The notes: generated from the sequence alone by a model not told the origin. 64,000 bases of DNA from Sphaerisporangium album (GCF_003323745.1 NZ_QOIL01000005.1:62001-126000); one strand, 5' to 3'. Counted from the first letter of the stretch, positions 38,498-48,259 are shown. Numbers and translations are program-made.

Positions 38498-39280
38498 TCA
38501 GTGCCGGACGCCGACGAAGAGCCCACGGCCGTCCCCGATGTCCCCGCTGTCGATGTACTCGACGTCGCAGCCCGCGCGCCGGAACGCGGCCGTGTATTCG
38601 GCGGGCTCGAACAGGGTGAAGATCTGGACCTGGTCGAAGTGGCGTACGCCTGCCGCGTCCGCCACGGACCAGTGCGACTCCTGCCGGACGGTGGAGCCCG
38701 TGGTCCGCGCCATCCGCCCTACCCGCGCCACCGTACGGTCCGCGCCGCGTACGAAGTCGCCGGCGATGTGGCCGTCGATGAACCTGGCGGGGAAGTACCA
38801 CGGCTCGACGATCAGCACCCCCCCGGTCGGCAGATGAGCGGCCATGCGGCCCACCGCCGCCTCCAGCTCCGCCGTGTTGGTCATGTAGCCGACCGTGCCG
38901 AAGAGGCTGCACACCGCGTCATAGGTCCGGCCGGTGTCGAACCGCCGGATGTCCCCGTCGTGGATCGCCACGCCGGGCACCTTCCCCCTGGCCGCCGCGC
39001 GCATCGTCGGGGACAGCTCGACGCCCTCGACCTCGTCGAACATGAGCTTGAACGTCCGCAGGTGCTCTCCCGTCCCGCAGGCCACGTCCAGCAGCGAGGC
39101 CGCCCCGGGGCGGCGGGCGCGCACCAGCTCGGTGACGACGGCGGACTCGTGCGCGTAGTTCTTGCCCCGCCCCTTGTAGACGAGGTCGTAGACCTCGCTC
39201 ACCTCGGCGCTGTAGACGTTGGCCTTCCGGGCGCCCTCGGCGTCCCGGGTGGCCATGACCTCCGACATGTCCGTGGTCAT
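38498..39280 (-). CDS. SAM-dependent N-methyltransferase, DesVI/SgcA5 type
   Basis: The 260-residue protein has the SAM motif SLLDVACGTGEHLRTFKLMF, and then EGVELSPTMRAAARGKVPGV, CSLFGTVGYMTNTAELEAAV and VLIVEPWYFPARF, the pattern of aminosugar N,N-dimethyltransferases (DesVI, TylM1, SgcA5). It opens MTTDMSEVMAT at ATG 39280 behind GGAGGG. It is first in an operon with the DegT aminotransferase, so amination followed by N-methylation of a sugar is likely. It is divergent from the C-methyltransferase gene; the shared spacer carries the cluster operator. Confidence 0.87.
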   Translation of the reverse strand: MTTDMSEVMATRDAEGARKANVYSAEVSEVYDLVYKGRGKNYAHESAVVTELVRARRPGAASLLDVACGTGEHLRTFKLMFDEVEGVELSPTMRAAARGKVPGVAIHDGDIRRFDTGRTYDAVCSLFGTVGYMTNTAELEAAVGRMAAHLPTGGVLIVEPWYFPARFIDGHIAGDFVRGADRTVARVGRMARTTGSTVRQESHWSVADAAGVRHFDQVQIFTLFEPAEYTAAFRRAGCDVEYIDSGDIGDGRGLFVGVRH

Positions 39281-39339
39281 CGGCCCTCCGCAGTGGATTC
39301 GATCACCCGGCAAGTCTCACATCCGCCGCGTTCGCCGGG

Positions 39340-39398
39340 CATCTTCCCGATTGCGCAGCGGCGCCTCCGGCGCCGTGAACTGCGCAATCTTCGAGATG
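39340..39398. promoter_or_regulatory. Cluster operator 1 (inverted repeat)
   Basis: CATCTTCCCGATTGC (39340-39354) and GCAATCTTCGAGATG (39384-39398) form an inverted repeat in the 151-bp spacer between divergent sugar-methylation genes. The 29-bp centre contains GGCGCCTCCGGCGCC. The same motif pair occurs at 46641 and 49126. Confidence 0.75.
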
Positions 39399-39431
39399 TT
39401 CCCTGCGAGGGCCCGCGGCTAGCCTCGGCTC

Positions 39432-40655
39432 ATGTCGAATGGTATCTGTAGGATTTGCGGCGGTACGGTAAAGGAAACCGTCAACCTGGGGCGGCAGCCG
39501 TCGGGCAACGGATTTCCGTTGCCTCATGAGATCGAGCATGAGAGGTCTTTCCCGCTCAGCGCGGGGACCTGCGACTCCTGCACGATGTTCCAGCTGCTCG
39601 ACGATGTTCCCTCAGAGGCGAAATACCGCGACGAATATCCGTATCACGCGTCGGGTTCTGCGGTGCACCGCGCGCATTTCGAGGCGAACGCCCGCCGTTT
39701 CCTGGAGACCGAGCTGACCGGACCGGACGCGTTCATCGTCGAGATCGGCAGCAATGACGGCGTCATGCTCGCCACGATCGCGCAGGCCGGCGTCCGGCAC
39801 CTGGGCGTCGAGCCGTGCCGGGAGGTCGCCGACGTCGCGCGGGGGCGGGGGATCCAGGTGCTCGGCGAGTTCTTCAACGAGAACACCGCGGCCGCCATCC
39901 GCGCGGAGCACGGCCCCGCGAACATGGTGTTCGGGGCCAACTGCATCGCCCACATCGTCGATCTCCGGCGGCTGCTCCAGGGCATCGACACGCTCCTGAC
40001 GCCCGACGGGGTGTTCATCTTCGAGGAGCCCTACCTCGGGTCGGTCATCGCGCAGAACGCCTTCGACATGATCTACGACGAGCACGTCCACATCTTCTCG
40101 GTGCGGTCGATCAAGGCCATGGCGGAACTCGCCGGGTTCGAGCTCGTCAACGCCGAGCCCGTGCCGCTGCACGGCGGCACGATGCGCTACACGATCGCGC
40201 GGCCGTCCCGGCGCGCCGTGGCTCCCGCGGTGGCGGAGTTCCTGGCCCAGGAACGAGAGCAGCGGCTGGCGGAGCACGGCACGATCGAGAAGTTCGCCGC
40301 CGCGGTCCGGAAGATCCGGGAGGACCTCACCGGGCTGCTGGGCGACCTCCGCGCGCAGGGCAAGCGGGTGGTCGGCTACGGCGCGCCCGCCAAGGTCACG
40401 ACGGTGACGAACTACTGCGGCATCGGGACCGAACTGATCCCGTTCGTGGTCGACTCGACCCCGTCCAAGCAGGGACGGCTGGTCGCGGGCTCGCACATTC
40501 CGGTGCTGGAGCCCGGGGCGTTCTCCGCGGACCACCCCGACTACGCGGTGCTGTTCGCGTGGAACCACGCCGAGGAGATCATGGCGAAGGAGCAGGCGTT
40601 CCGCGAACGGGGTGGACGCTGGATCCTCTACGTGCCCGACGTGCACATCGTGTGA
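39432..40655 (+). CDS. NDP-sugar C-methyltransferase, SgcA3/TylC3 type (copy 1)
   Basis: The 407-residue enzyme would add a methyl group to a sugar carbon. The N-terminal zinc site is visible as CRICGG and CDSCTMFQL. The SAM domain shows FIVEIGSNDGVMLATIAQAG and VFGANCIAHIVDL, and the family-specific C-terminal domain shows VVGYGAPAKVTTVTNYCGIG and VLFAWNHAEEIMAKE. Its C-1027 counterpart is SgcA3, which makes the branched sugar carbon. The frame starts at ATG 39432, 33 bases after operator 1. A second gene of the same family is at 57884-59095. Confidence 0.9.
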   Translation: MSNGICRICGGTVKETVNLGRQPSGNGFPLPHEIEHERSFPLSAGTCDSCTMFQLLDDVPSEAKYRDEYPYHASGSAVHRAHFEANARRFLETELTGPDAFIVEIGSNDGVMLATIAQAGVRHLGVEPCREVADVARGRGIQVLGEFFNENTAAAIRAEHGPANMVFGANCIAHIVDLRRLLQGIDTLLTPDGVFIFEEPYLGSVIAQNAFDMIYDEHVHIFSVRSIKAMAELAGFELVNAEPVPLHGGTMRYTIARPSRRAVAPAVAEFLAQEREQRLAEHGTIEKFAAAVRKIREDLTGLLGDLRAQGKRVVGYGAPAKVTTVTNYCGIGTELIPFVVDSTPSKQGRLVAGSHIPVLEPGAFSADHPDYAVLFAWNHAEEIMAKEQAFRERGGRWILYVPDVHIV

Positions 40656-40691
40656 GACGCCCCGGCCCGCCGCCGGGCCGCCACGCCGTGC

Positions 40692-40729
40692 CACCGTGCC
40701 GCCGCATGCCACCATGCGGCGGCACGGTG
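40692..40729 (+). terminator. Hairpin after the C-methyltransferase
   Basis: A 16-bp perfect stem, CACCGTGCCGCCGCAT (40692-40707), loop GCCACC, and its complement to 40729. No T-run follows. Confidence 0.65.
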
Positions 40730-40734
40730 CGTTG

Positions 40735-40816
40735 CGTGGTCAACATCCCGGTGGGCTGGTGGCCGTCGGACGACGAGCGCGCGCACATCGCGCGGACCAT
40801 CGGATCCGGCTGGTAG
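40735..40816 (+). pseudogene. C-terminal fragment of a second DegT aminotransferase
   Basis: The plus strand reads VVNIPVGWWPSDDERAHIAR then TIGSGW and a TAG stop. The complete aminotransferase at 37324-38472 ends IVHIPVGWWLSEADRAHIAD then TIKSGW and stop. Only these 27 codons remain, just after a hairpin. Confidence 0.75.
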
Positions 40817-40891
40817 AGCCGCCTCCTGCGGAGGACCGCCCCGGCCCTCACCCGCCGCGCGGGATCGGGCCGGAGCCGCGTGTGTACCAGG

Positions 40892-43027
40892 TCAGGCGGT
40901 GACCTTCGAGACCGTCACGGGGACCGCGTTGAAGACGGCGTTGCCCGACACCGGGTCGATGACCGTCTCGTCGGTCAGGGCGTTGGCGTTGACCCCGGCG
41001 TGCTGCACCGCCACCGGCTGGTCCCCGCCCGCATGACCCCACCCGTGCGGCAGGCTGACCACGCCCGGCATGATCGACTCGGTGGGCTCGACGGGCACGA
41101 CGACCTCCCCGGCCGCCGAGCGGACGAGCGCGGTCTCACCCAGCCCGAGCCCGGCCACGTCGTCGGGGTGCACGTGCAGTGTGCACCGGTTGGCGCCGCC
41201 GACCAGCACGGGCACGTTGTGCAGCCAGCTGTTGTTGGAGCGCAGCTGACGCCGCCCGATCAGCAGGAGCTGCGAGTCGGGCGCGGCGGGCCGCGCGCGC
41301 AGCCGGCGCACTTCCTCGACCATCGCCTCCGGCGCCAGCGCCACCCGCCCTGAGGGCGTGCACACCAGCTCGCCGAGCCGCGGCTCCAGCGGGCCCAGGT
41401 CGACGCCGTGCGGCTGGGCGATCAGCTCCTTCAGCGACAGCTCGTACGCGCCGAGCCGCAGGAGGGCGTCGAGCATCAGCTCCGGCCCGCTGTCGCCGGA
41501 CAGCTCGGCCCGCAGGCCGCTCGCCTCGCCGAGCACCTGCCCGACGATCATCTCGTCGAGCGCCGCCGGGTCGGCCTGCGCGCCCTGGCCCGCGGCGATG
41601 AGCGTGAGCCTGGCCAGGATCTCCGCCTCCGACCGCTGGTCGGGGCCGAGCGGGAGGATGGCGGGCGAGAACCTGGCGTAGTTCCGCACGGTCACGGTGG
41701 ACAGCAGGAAGTCGTAGTGCGGCATCTGCAACATCCGCGGCGGCGGCAGGATCACGTCGGCGTGCCTGGTCGTCTCGTTGAGGTACGGGTCCACGCACAC
41801 CATGAAGTCCACGCCGGCCAGCGCCCGGTCCAGGCGCGGCCCGTTCGGCGCCGACAGCACGAGGTTGCCCGCCACCGTCACCATGGCCCTGATCTGGCCC
41901 TCGCCCGGCGTCTCCAGCTCGTCGGCGAGCGTGGCGACCGGCAGCTCGCCCATCACCTCCGGCAGGTCCCGCACCCGGCTGCGCCAGTTGCCCGTGGTGA
42001 ACGGCTCGCGCGGCCGGAAGATCTCCGCGATGGCGGGCCGGGTGAACATGACGCCGCCGGGCCGGTCGAAGTTGCCGGTCAGCACGTTCACCACGTCCAC
42101 GAGCCACTGCGTGAGCGTGCCGAACTCCGAGGTGCAGGTGCCGACCCTGGTGTAGACGGCCGCCGAGGGCGCCGCCGCCAGCTCGCGGGCCAGCGCGGTG
42201 ATGCGGTCGGCCGGAACGCGGCAGATCTGCGCGGCGGCCTCCGGCGTGTGCGGGGCGACCGCCTCGCGCAGCTCGTCCAGCCCGTCGACCTCGATGTCGA
42301 TCGAGGTCAGCTCCTCGGACAGCAGCGTGTGCACGATGGCCAACAGCAGGTGGGGGTCGGTGCCCGGGCGGACGAACAGGTGCTCGTCGGCCATGGCGGC
42401 GGTCCTGGTGCGCCGCGGGTCGGCCACGACGAGCCTGCCGCCGCGCCGGCGCAGCGCCTTGAGCCTGCCGGGGAAGTCGGGGGCCGCGCACAGCGAGCCG
42501 TGCGACTCGGCCGGGTTGGCCCCGATGACCAGCAGGAAGTCGGTGCGGTCGAGGTCGGGCACGGCGATCGCGAAGGGGTCGCCGAGCATCAGCCCGCACG
42601 CCACCTGCTTGGGGGCCTGGTCGATGGTGCTGGCGGAGTAGACGTTGCGGGTGCCGAGCGACTGCGTGAGCGGCATCCGGTACATGAACCCGGCCATGGT
42701 GTGGAAGGTCGGGTTGCCGAAGTAGACGGCGACCGCGTCCCGTCCGTGCTCGGAGATCACCCGTCCCAGGCCGCGCTCGACCGCCTCGAAGGCCTCCTCC
42801 CACGACGACTCGCGCAGCTCGCCGTCCACGCGGACGAGAGGGTGACGCAGGCGGGAGGGGTCCTCGTCGAGCGCGCCGAGGCTGGCGCCCTTGGGGCAGA
42901 CGTAGCCCCGCGAGAACGGGTCGTCGGGGTCCCCCCTGACCGAGAGGACGTGACCCGTGTCGTCCAGCTGGAGGCGCAGGCCGCAGACGGCGTCGCAAAT
43001 GGGACAGGTTCTGTGCGCGATGGTCAT
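40892..43027 (-). CDS. Molybdopterin-dependent oxidoreductase (formate-dehydrogenase / DMSO-reductase family)
   Basis: The 711-residue protein has an N-terminal 4Fe-4S site (CPICDAVCGLRLQ ... RGYVCPKG) and the bis-MGD binding domains: GRDAVAVYFGNPTFHTMAGF, TDFLLVIGANPAESHGSLCA, RRTRTAAMADEHLFVRPGTD, NVLTGNFDRPGGVMF. The C-terminal barrel domain ends SLPHGWGHAGGDQPVAVQHA. At the usual Mo-ligand position I see no selenocysteine; YSASTIDQAPKQ is found there. No Tat signal is present, so it is cytoplasmic. It is the last gene of the PaaAB-C-D-E operon, 22 bases after PaaE. Its substrate is unknown; this class of enzyme is unusual inside a natural-product cluster. Confidence 0.85.
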   Translation of the reverse strand: MTIAHRTCPICDAVCGLRLQLDDTGHVLSVRGDPDDPFSRGYVCPKGASLGALDEDPSRLRHPLVRVDGELRESSWEEAFEAVERGLGRVISEHGRDAVAVYFGNPTFHTMAGFMYRMPLTQSLGTRNVYSASTIDQAPKQVACGLMLGDPFAIAVPDLDRTDFLLVIGANPAESHGSLCAAPDFPGRLKALRRRGGRLVVADPRRTRTAAMADEHLFVRPGTDPHLLLAIVHTLLSEELTSIDIEVDGLDELREAVAPHTPEAAAQICRVPADRITALARELAAAPSAAVYTRVGTCTSEFGTLTQWLVDVVNVLTGNFDRPGGVMFTRPAIAEIFRPREPFTTGNWRSRVRDLPEVMGELPVATLADELETPGEGQIRAMVTVAGNLVLSAPNGPRLDRALAGVDFMVCVDPYLNETTRHADVILPPPRMLQMPHYDFLLSTVTVRNYARFSPAILPLGPDQRSEAEILARLTLIAAGQGAQADPAALDEMIVGQVLGEASGLRAELSGDSGPELMLDALLRLGAYELSLKELIAQPHGVDLGPLEPRLGELVCTPSGRVALAPEAMVEEVRRLRARPAAPDSQLLLIGRRQLRSNNSWLHNVPVLVGGANRCTLHVHPDDVAGLGLGETALVRSAAGEVVVPVEPTESIMPGVVSLPHGWGHAGGDQPVAVQHAGVNANALTDETVIDPVSGNAVFNAVPVTVSKVTA

Positions 43028-43049
43028 GGAAACTCCCGATGCTGAGGGA

Positions 43050-44144
43050 TCACACGTCGAAGTCGATACGCACCCGGGCGGTCAGCGGCACCGCCTGGCA
43101 CGTCAGGATGTTGCCCGCCGCCCGGTCCTCCTCGCTGAGCGCCCAGGTGCGCGCCATGCGCACCTCGCCCTCGACGACGCGGGCGCGGCAGGTGCCGCAG
43201 ACGCCGGTCTGGCAGGAGTACGGCACGTCGGGGCGGGCGGCCATGACCGCGTCGAGCACCGTGAGCCCCGGTTCCAGGGGCACGTTCGTGACCCGGCCGT
43301 CCATGACGACGCTCACCTCGGCGGCCGCCCCGGGGGCCGTGCCCGTGGGGGACGCCGGACGGATCTCGCCGGCGGGCACGCCCGGGTGGAACAGCTCCGT
43401 GTGGATCGCGGCGGGGTCCACGTCGTGCCCGGCCAGGGCCGCGAGCGTCTCGTCCACCATGCCGGCGGGCCCGCACACGAACCACTCGTCCACCTCGGCG
43501 GGCCGCAGCAGCCGGGCGAAGAGCGCGTCGAGCGTCGCCCGGTCCAGCCGCCCACGGGGCAGGCCGACGCGCGGCTGCTCGCGGGAGAACAGGTGCACCA
43601 GGTGCAGCCGGCCGGGGTGGCGGTCCTTCAGGTCGCCGAGCTCGTCGGCGAACATCGTCGAGCCGGCCGCGCGGTTGCCGTACAGGACCGTGAAGCGGCT
43701 GCCCGGCTCGGTGTCCAGCGCCGTGGCGACGAGCGACAGCACGGGCGTGATGCCCGAGCCGGCGGCCACGGCGGCGTAGCGGCGGCAGCGGGCGGGGTCG
43801 AACCGCGCGCCGAACGTCCCGACGGGCGACAGTAGTTCGAGCTGGTCGCCCGGCGCGAGCTCCCTGGCCGCGTAGGTGGAGAAGGCCCCGCCGGGCACCA
43901 CCCGCACGCCCAGGCGGAGCCTGCCCCGGCCGGCCAGCTCGCACGGGGTGGAGCAGAGCGAGTACGACCGGCGGACCTGGCGCCCGTCCACCGGCAGCCG
44001 CACCGTGACGTGCTGGCCGGCGGTGAAGGAGAAGGCGCCGGTCAGCTCGTCCGGGACCAGGCAGGTCACCTCGACCGCGCTGCCGTCCGCGGCGACCGGC
44101 GTGACCGACTCGACGCGGACGCGGTGGAAGCGCGGTCTGGCCAT
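43050..44144 (-). CDS. paaE: Phenylacetyl-CoA epoxidase-type reductase, PaaE-like
   Basis: The 364-residue flavo-iron-sulfur reductase passes electrons from NAD(P)H to the diiron oxygenase. The FAD site is VRRSYSLCSTP, the nucleotide domain AAVAAGSGITPVLSLVATAL and EWFVCGPAGMVDETLAALAG. The C-terminal plant-type 2Fe-2S domain has C-x4-C-x2-C in CQTGVCGTCRARVVEGE with the fourth cysteine in NILTCQAVP. Its start overlaps the PaaD stop by one base (TGATG), so the genes are translated together. Confidence 0.88.
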   Translation of the reverse strand: MARPRFHRVRVESVTPVAADGSAVEVTCLVPDELTGAFSFTAGQHVTVRLPVDGRQVRRSYSLCSTPCELAGRGRLRLGVRVVPGGAFSTYAARELAPGDQLELLSPVGTFGARFDPARCRRYAAVAAGSGITPVLSLVATALDTEPGSRFTVLYGNRAAGSTMFADELGDLKDRHPGRLHLVHLFSREQPRVGLPRGRLDRATLDALFARLLRPAEVDEWFVCGPAGMVDETLAALAGHDVDPAAIHTELFHPGVPAGEIRPASPTGTAPGAAAEVSVVMDGRVTNVPLEPGLTVLDAVMAARPDVPYSCQTGVCGTCRARVVEGEVRMARTWALSEEDRAAGNILTCQAVPLTARVRIDFDV

Positions 44145-44608
44145 CAGTGCGCCTTCAGATGCTCGAAGGGCTCGCGGCAGCTCGGGCAGAGCCGCAGCGC
44201 CATGCAGGCGGCGGCGCCGGAGCTGGCCAGCTCCGTGGTGTCGGGGAACGCGCAGCGGGGGCATCCGGGCTGCAGCAGCGGCAGCGACAGCCGTCCCGGC
44301 GGCGCGATGCCCGCGTCGGCGAGCTTGGCGCGCGCGGTCTCGCTCAGCCAGTCGGTCGTCCACGGCGGCGACATGGAGACCACCACCTCCACGTCGGCCG
44401 CGCCCGCCGCCCGCGCCGCCGCGGCGATGTCCGCCTTGATCAGCTCCAGAGCGGGGCAGCCCAGGTAGGTGGGGGTGACGACGACGACGGCGTTGCCGTC
44501 GTCGTCCACGCTCACCTCGCGCAGCATGCCCAGCTCACCGATGGACAGGACCTGCAGCTCGGGGTCGGGCACCGCCCCCACCGCCGCCTCCACTTCGGCC
44601 CTCACCAT
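44144..44608 (-). CDS. paaD: PaaD-like iron-sulfur assembly / maturation protein
   Basis: The 154-residue protein has a MIP18/DUF59-type N-terminal domain (AVPDPELQVLSIGELGMLRE; VTPTYLGCPALELIKADI) and a C-terminal zinc-ribbon-like part with CPRCAFPDT and LCPSCREPFEHLKAH. This is the PaaD pattern. In the phenylacetate pathway PaaD is thought to help mature the oxygenase or reductase. The start overlaps the PaaC stop by seven bases and its stop overlaps PaaE. Confidence 0.85.
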   Translation of the reverse strand: MVRAEVEAAVGAVPDPELQVLSIGELGMLREVSVDDDGNAVVVVTPTYLGCPALELIKADIAAAARAAGAADVEVVVSMSPPWTTDWLSETARAKLADAGIAPPGRLSLPLLQPGCPRCAFPDTTELASSGAAACMALRLCPSCREPFEHLKAH

Positions 44609-45333
44609 CGTGCCCCCACGTGCGCGCGGTGGACGTACTGCATCTCGGCCAGCAGCGGGCCGAACCACTCCGTGTGCCGGCCCTCCCGGCCGCCCGTCGC
44701 CGCCCAGCCGTCCCGCGGCCTGGCCAGCGTCGCCTCGCCGAGGACGCGGTCGACGACCTCCAGCCACGGCCCGCGCAACGCCGCCGGGTCGAGACCCGCC
44801 TCGGGCGCCGCCCACGGCTCGAACAGCTCGTGCGTGTACGGCCACACCTCCTCGACCGCGTCGCGCATCCGCCGGTGCGACAGTGGCGTCCCGTCGCCCA
44901 GCCGGACCGTCCAGACGGAGGCGTAGCTCACGTGGAACGCGCTCTCCTTGGCCGCCTTGGCGGCGATGCCGGCCAGCTGGGGCTCGGCCGCGCGCGACAG
45001 CCGGGTGTAGAGCAGGTTCTGGTACGCGGACAGGAGCAACGTCTTGGCCACGGTCGTCGCGAAGTCCCCGTTGGGCAGCTCGACGAGCTGGACGTTGCGG
45101 AACTCGTGCTCGTCGCGCAGGAACGCCAGCGCGTCCTCGTCCCTGCCGGCCCCTTCGAGCTCGCCGGCGTAGGTCAGGAACGCGCGGGCCTGTCCGAGCT
45201 GGTCCAGCGCGATGTTGGCCAGCGCGACCTCCTCCTCCAGCTGCGGCGCCCGCGCGCACCACTCGGCGGTGCGCTGCGCGGCCACGAGCGCGTCGTCGCC
45301 GAGGCCGAGCAGGTAGTCGAACAGGGCGGTCAC
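44602..45333 (-). CDS. paaC: Phenylacetyl-CoA epoxidase-type structural subunit, PaaC-like
   Basis: The 243-residue ferritin-like subunit pairs with the catalytic PaaA part. Typical runs are [76 protein letters not shown] and [20 protein letters not shown]. As in other PaaC proteins the iron ligands of the fold are not all kept. It overlaps the PaaA-PaaB stop by four bases (ATGA). Confidence 0.87.
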   Translation of the reverse strand: MTALFDYLLGLGDDALVAAQRTAEWCARAPQLEEEVALANIALDQLGQARAFLTYAGELEGAGRDEDALAFLRDEHEFRNVQLVELPNGDFATTVAKTLLLSAYQNLLYTRLSRAAEPQLAGIAAKAAKESAFHVSYASVWTVRLGDGTPLSHRRMRDAVEEVWPYTHELFEPWAAPEAGLDPAALRGPWLEVVDRVLGEATLARPRDGWAATGGREGRHTEWFGPLLAEMQYVHRAHVGARW

Positions 45334-46586
45334 AGGCCCTCAACCCCTTCGGGCGGCGGGAAGAAGGAGGCGTGGCGGTACTGCTTGTCCGCGGCGGGGG
45401 CGAAGTAGGCGTCCTTGTGCTCGGGGTCCGAGGAGGTCATCGACCGCGACGGCACCACCCACAGGGACACGCCCTCCTCTCTGCGCGTGTAGAGGTCGCG
45501 GGCGCTGTGCAGCGCGAGGGCGGCGTCGGGGGCGCGCAGGCTGCCCGCGTGGGTGTGGCCGACGCCGCGGCGCGGGCGCACGAACACCTCCCACAGCGGC
45601 CACTCCTCCTCGACCGCGTCGACCTCCTGAGCGATGGCCTCCTGCGCGTCGATCTCCCGCGCGGCGGCCTGCTTCGCCGCCTCCTTCGCGGCGTGGGCGG
45701 CGGCGGCCTCGCGCACCCAGGCGCCCTCCTCGTGCGCGCGCCTGCGGTGTGCCAGCCGCTGCTTGTTGCGCGGCCCGTGCCCGGCCACCACCCGCATCAG
45801 CTCGTCGTAGTCGGGCGGGGTGAAGTCGTGGTGCCCCCGCTCGGGGTTCCAGCGCAGCGCCGGATCGGGCAGCCGGACGCCCAGGGCCTCGGCCTGGGGC
45901 ACGCACAGGTCCACGAACCGCTGCCGCAGCTCGTCGTTGGTCGCCCGCTTGATCCGCCACGCCATGGAGGAGGCGGAGTGGGTCGAGAGCGAGTCCGGCG
46001 GCCCGAACATCGCCAGCGCCGGCTGCCACCAGCGCTCCACCGCCTCCTGCAGCGACCGCCGCTGCGCGGGCGTGCCCTGCGACAGCGTGTACAGCAGGTC
46101 GAAGCCCTGCCGATGGTGGAAGGATTCCTCCCGGCAGATGCGCACCAGCGCCCTGGCGTACGGCCCGTACGAGGTACGGCAGAGCGAGACCTGGTTGACC
46201 ACCGCGGCCCCGTCGGTCAGCCACGCCAGCGCGCCGACGTCGGCCCAGGTGAGCGTCGGGTAGTTGATGAACGACAGGTACTTCTGCCGGCCCTCGTGGA
46301 GCGCGTCGAGCAGGTCCTCCCTGCGCGCGCCCAGCGTCTCGGCGACCGCGTACAAGTACAGCCCGTGCCCGGCCTCGTCCTGCACCTTGGCGATGAGGAC
46401 GGCCTTGCGCGCCAGGCTCGGCGCGCGGCTGATCCAGGCGGCCTCGGGCTGCATGCCCATGATCTCCGAGTGCGCGTGCTGCGCGATCTGCCTGATCAGG
46501 CTCTCGCGGTAGCCGTCAGGCATCCAGTCCTTGTACTCGATCTTCTGGTCCCCCGCGATCAGGGCATCGAACGCGCTGATGCTCAC
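45330..46586 (-). CDS. paaA-paaB: Fused PaaA-PaaB: catalytic diiron subunit joined to PaaB
   Basis: Residues about 1-310 match PaaA, the diiron subunit of phenylacetyl-CoA epoxidase: [40 protein letters not shown] (ExxH), [20 protein letters not shown] and [19 protein letters not shown] (second ExxH). After an alanine- and charge-rich linker ([20 protein letters not shown]) the protein continues with a complete Paa[55 protein letters not shown]. Normally these are two genes. The iron ligands look intact. The GTG at 46586 is preceded by GGAGGAGG. It heads the operon PaaAB-C-D-E-Mo enzyme and is divergent from the CoA ligase, with operator 2 between. Confidence 0.9.
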   Translation of the reverse strand: MSISAFDALIAGDQKIEYKDWMPDGYRESLIRQIAQHAHSEIMGMQPEAAWISRAPSLARKAVLIAKVQDEAGHGLYLYAVAETLGARREDLLDALHEGRQKYLSFINYPTLTWADVGALAWLTDGAAVVNQVSLCRTSYGPYARALVRICREESFHHRQGFDLLYTLSQGTPAQRRSLQEAVERWWQPALAMFGPPDSLSTHSASSMAWRIKRATNDELRQRFVDLCVPQAEALGVRLPDPALRWNPERGHHDFTPPDYDELMRVVAGHGPRNKQRLAHRRRAHEEGAWVREAAAAHAAKEAAKQAAAREIDAQEAIAQEVDAVEEEWPLWEVFVRPRRGVGHTHAGSLRAPDAALALHSARDLYTRREEGVSLWVVPSRSMTSSDPEHKDAYFAPAADKQYRHASFFPPPEGVEGL

Positions 46587-46640
46587 GACCCACCTCCTCC
46601 GCAGATCGTCTTCAGCGTCGTTCGCGGGCCCCGCGCCGCG

Positions 46641-46671
46641 CATCTTCATGCTTGCGGCAATCTGCGAGATG
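46641..46671. promoter_or_regulatory. Cluster operator 2 (inverted repeat)
   Basis: CATCTTCATGCTTGC (46641-46655), one base, GCAATCTGCGAGATG (46657-46671). It lies in the 110-bp spacer between the divergent PaaAB operon and CoA ligase gene. Confidence 0.75.
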
Positions 46672-46696
46672 GTACGCCGGGGCGGGACCCCCGAGC

Positions 46697-48229
46697 ATGG
46701 GCGGCATGACGATACGCGCGAGGGACCTGCCGAGGACGTTCAACATCGCCACCCACTTCCTCGACGGCAACGATCCCGGCAGGACCGCGCTGCTCACCTC
46801 GGCGGGCCCGGTGACCTACGGCCGGATCCAGGCGCTGGCCGGTCAGGTGGGGCACGTGCTGCGCGGGCTGGGCGTGCGCCGCGGCGACCGGGTGCTGCTG
46901 GCGCTCGGCGACGGCGTGGAGTCGGTCGCCACCTGGTACGGCGTGCAGAAGATCGGCGCGGTCACCGCCGAGGTCTACACCTACCTGCAGCCGGAGGAGT
47001 ACCGCTTCTTCGCCGAGTACGCCCGCCCCGCCGTGGTCGTCGCCGACGCGTTCACCCTCGACCGGCTCCGCGCCGCCGGCATCCGGGACCTGCTGGTGGT
47101 CGGCGTGCCCGAGGAGGAGTTGCGCGCGGGCGAGCACCACTTCGCCTCGCTCACCGCCGCCGCGCCCACGGAGCTGGAGGCCGCGCCCACCACGCCCGAC
47201 GACGTCGCCATATGGCGCTTCACCACGGGCAGCACGGGCAAGCCGAAGGCCTGCGTGCTGGCCGCCCGCAGCGCCGCGCTGAGCATGGAGTGGTTCGCCA
47301 GGGGAGTGCTCGACCTCGGGCCCGACGACATCGTGCTGCCCGTGCCCAAGCTCTTCTTCGGCTACGCCAACAACATCACCGCGCTGTTCCCCTTCCGCGT
47401 GGGCGCGAAGGGCATCGTCTTCCCCGAGCGCAGCACGCCCGAGCGCATCTTCGAGCTGATCGCCGAGCACCGCCCGACGATCCTGGTCAACGTGCCGACC
47501 ATGATGGCCGCCATGCTCGCCCACCCCGACGCCGCCCGCCAGGACCTCAGCAGCCTGCGCGTGTGCATCTCGGCCGGCGAGGCGCTCCCGCTCGAACTGC
47601 ACCGCCGGTGGCTGGCGACGTTCGGGGTCGAGGTGATGGACGGCATCGGCTCGTCCGAGATGTTTCACGGGTACGTGTGCAACCGGCTGGGCCGGGCCAG
47701 GATGGGCACGCTCGGCCAGGCCGTCCCCGGCTACGACGTGCGGGTGGTGGACGAGCACGGCGTGCCGCTGCCCGACGGCGAGGTGGGCCTGCTGGAGATC
47801 ACGGGGGAGACTGCGGCGCTGGAGTACTGGCAGGACCCGGTGAAGACGGCCGCCACCTTCGTGGCCCCGGACACGGTGCGCTCGGCCGACCTGTTCTCCC
47901 GTGACGAGGACGGCTACTTCACCTTCAGGGGCAGGGCGGACGACCTGCTCAAGGTGGGCGGGAAATGGATCGCGCCCAGCGAGATCGAGAACTGCCTGAT
48001 CACTCACCCCGCCGTGGCGGCGTGCGCGGTCGTCGGGTACGAGCACGACGGGCTCACGCTGCTGCGCGCGTACGTGGTGACGAGCGGCGCGGCGACCGCG
48101 CAGGAGCTGCGCGACCACGTGCGCTCGCTGCTGTCGCCGCACAAGTGCCCCAAGGACGTGCGCCTGGTGGACGCGCTGCCCGAGACCGCGTCCGGCAAGA
48201 TCAACCGCCGCGCACTCAGCACGAGCTGA
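46697..48229 (+). CDS. Benzoate-CoA-ligase-like acyl-CoA synthetase
   Basis: The 510-residue enzyme activates a carboxylic acid, probably aromatic, as AMP ester and then CoA thioester. It has the ATP loop [20 protein letters not shown], the benzoate-ligase-type run [97 protein letters not shown] and the lysine motif [12 protein letters not shown]. It starts at ATG 46697 (or 46706), 26 bases after operator 2 and divergent from the PaaAB-C-D-E operon. It likely makes the aryl-CoA substrate of that oxygenase, which is inferred from position and chemistry. Confidence 0.85.
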   Translation: MGGMTIRARDLPRTFNIATHFLDGNDPGRTALLTSAGPVTYGRIQALAGQVGHVLRGLGVRRGDRVLLALGDGVESVATWYGVQKIGAVTAEVYTYLQPEEYRFFAEYARPAVVVADAFTLDRLRAAGIRDLLVVGVPEEELRAGEHHFASLTAAAPTELEAAPTTPDDVAIWRFTTGSTGKPKACVLAARSAALSMEWFARGVLDLGPDDIVLPVPKLFFGYANNITALFPFRVGAKGIVFPERSTPERIFELIAEHRPTILVNVPTMMAAMLAHPDAARQDLSSLRVCISAGEALPLELHRRWLATFGVEVMDGIGSSEMFHGYVCNRLGRARMGTLGQAVPGYDVRVVDEHGVPLPDGEVGLLEITGETAALEYWQDPVKTAATFVAPDTVRSADLFSRDEDGYFTFRGRADDLLKVGGKWIAPSEIENCLITHPAVAACAVVGYEHDGLTLLRAYVVTSGAATAQELRDHVRSLLSPHKCPKDVRLVDALPETASGKINRRALSTS

Positions 48230-48259
48230 CGGCGGGCGCGCGGTGAGGGCCGGCACGCG

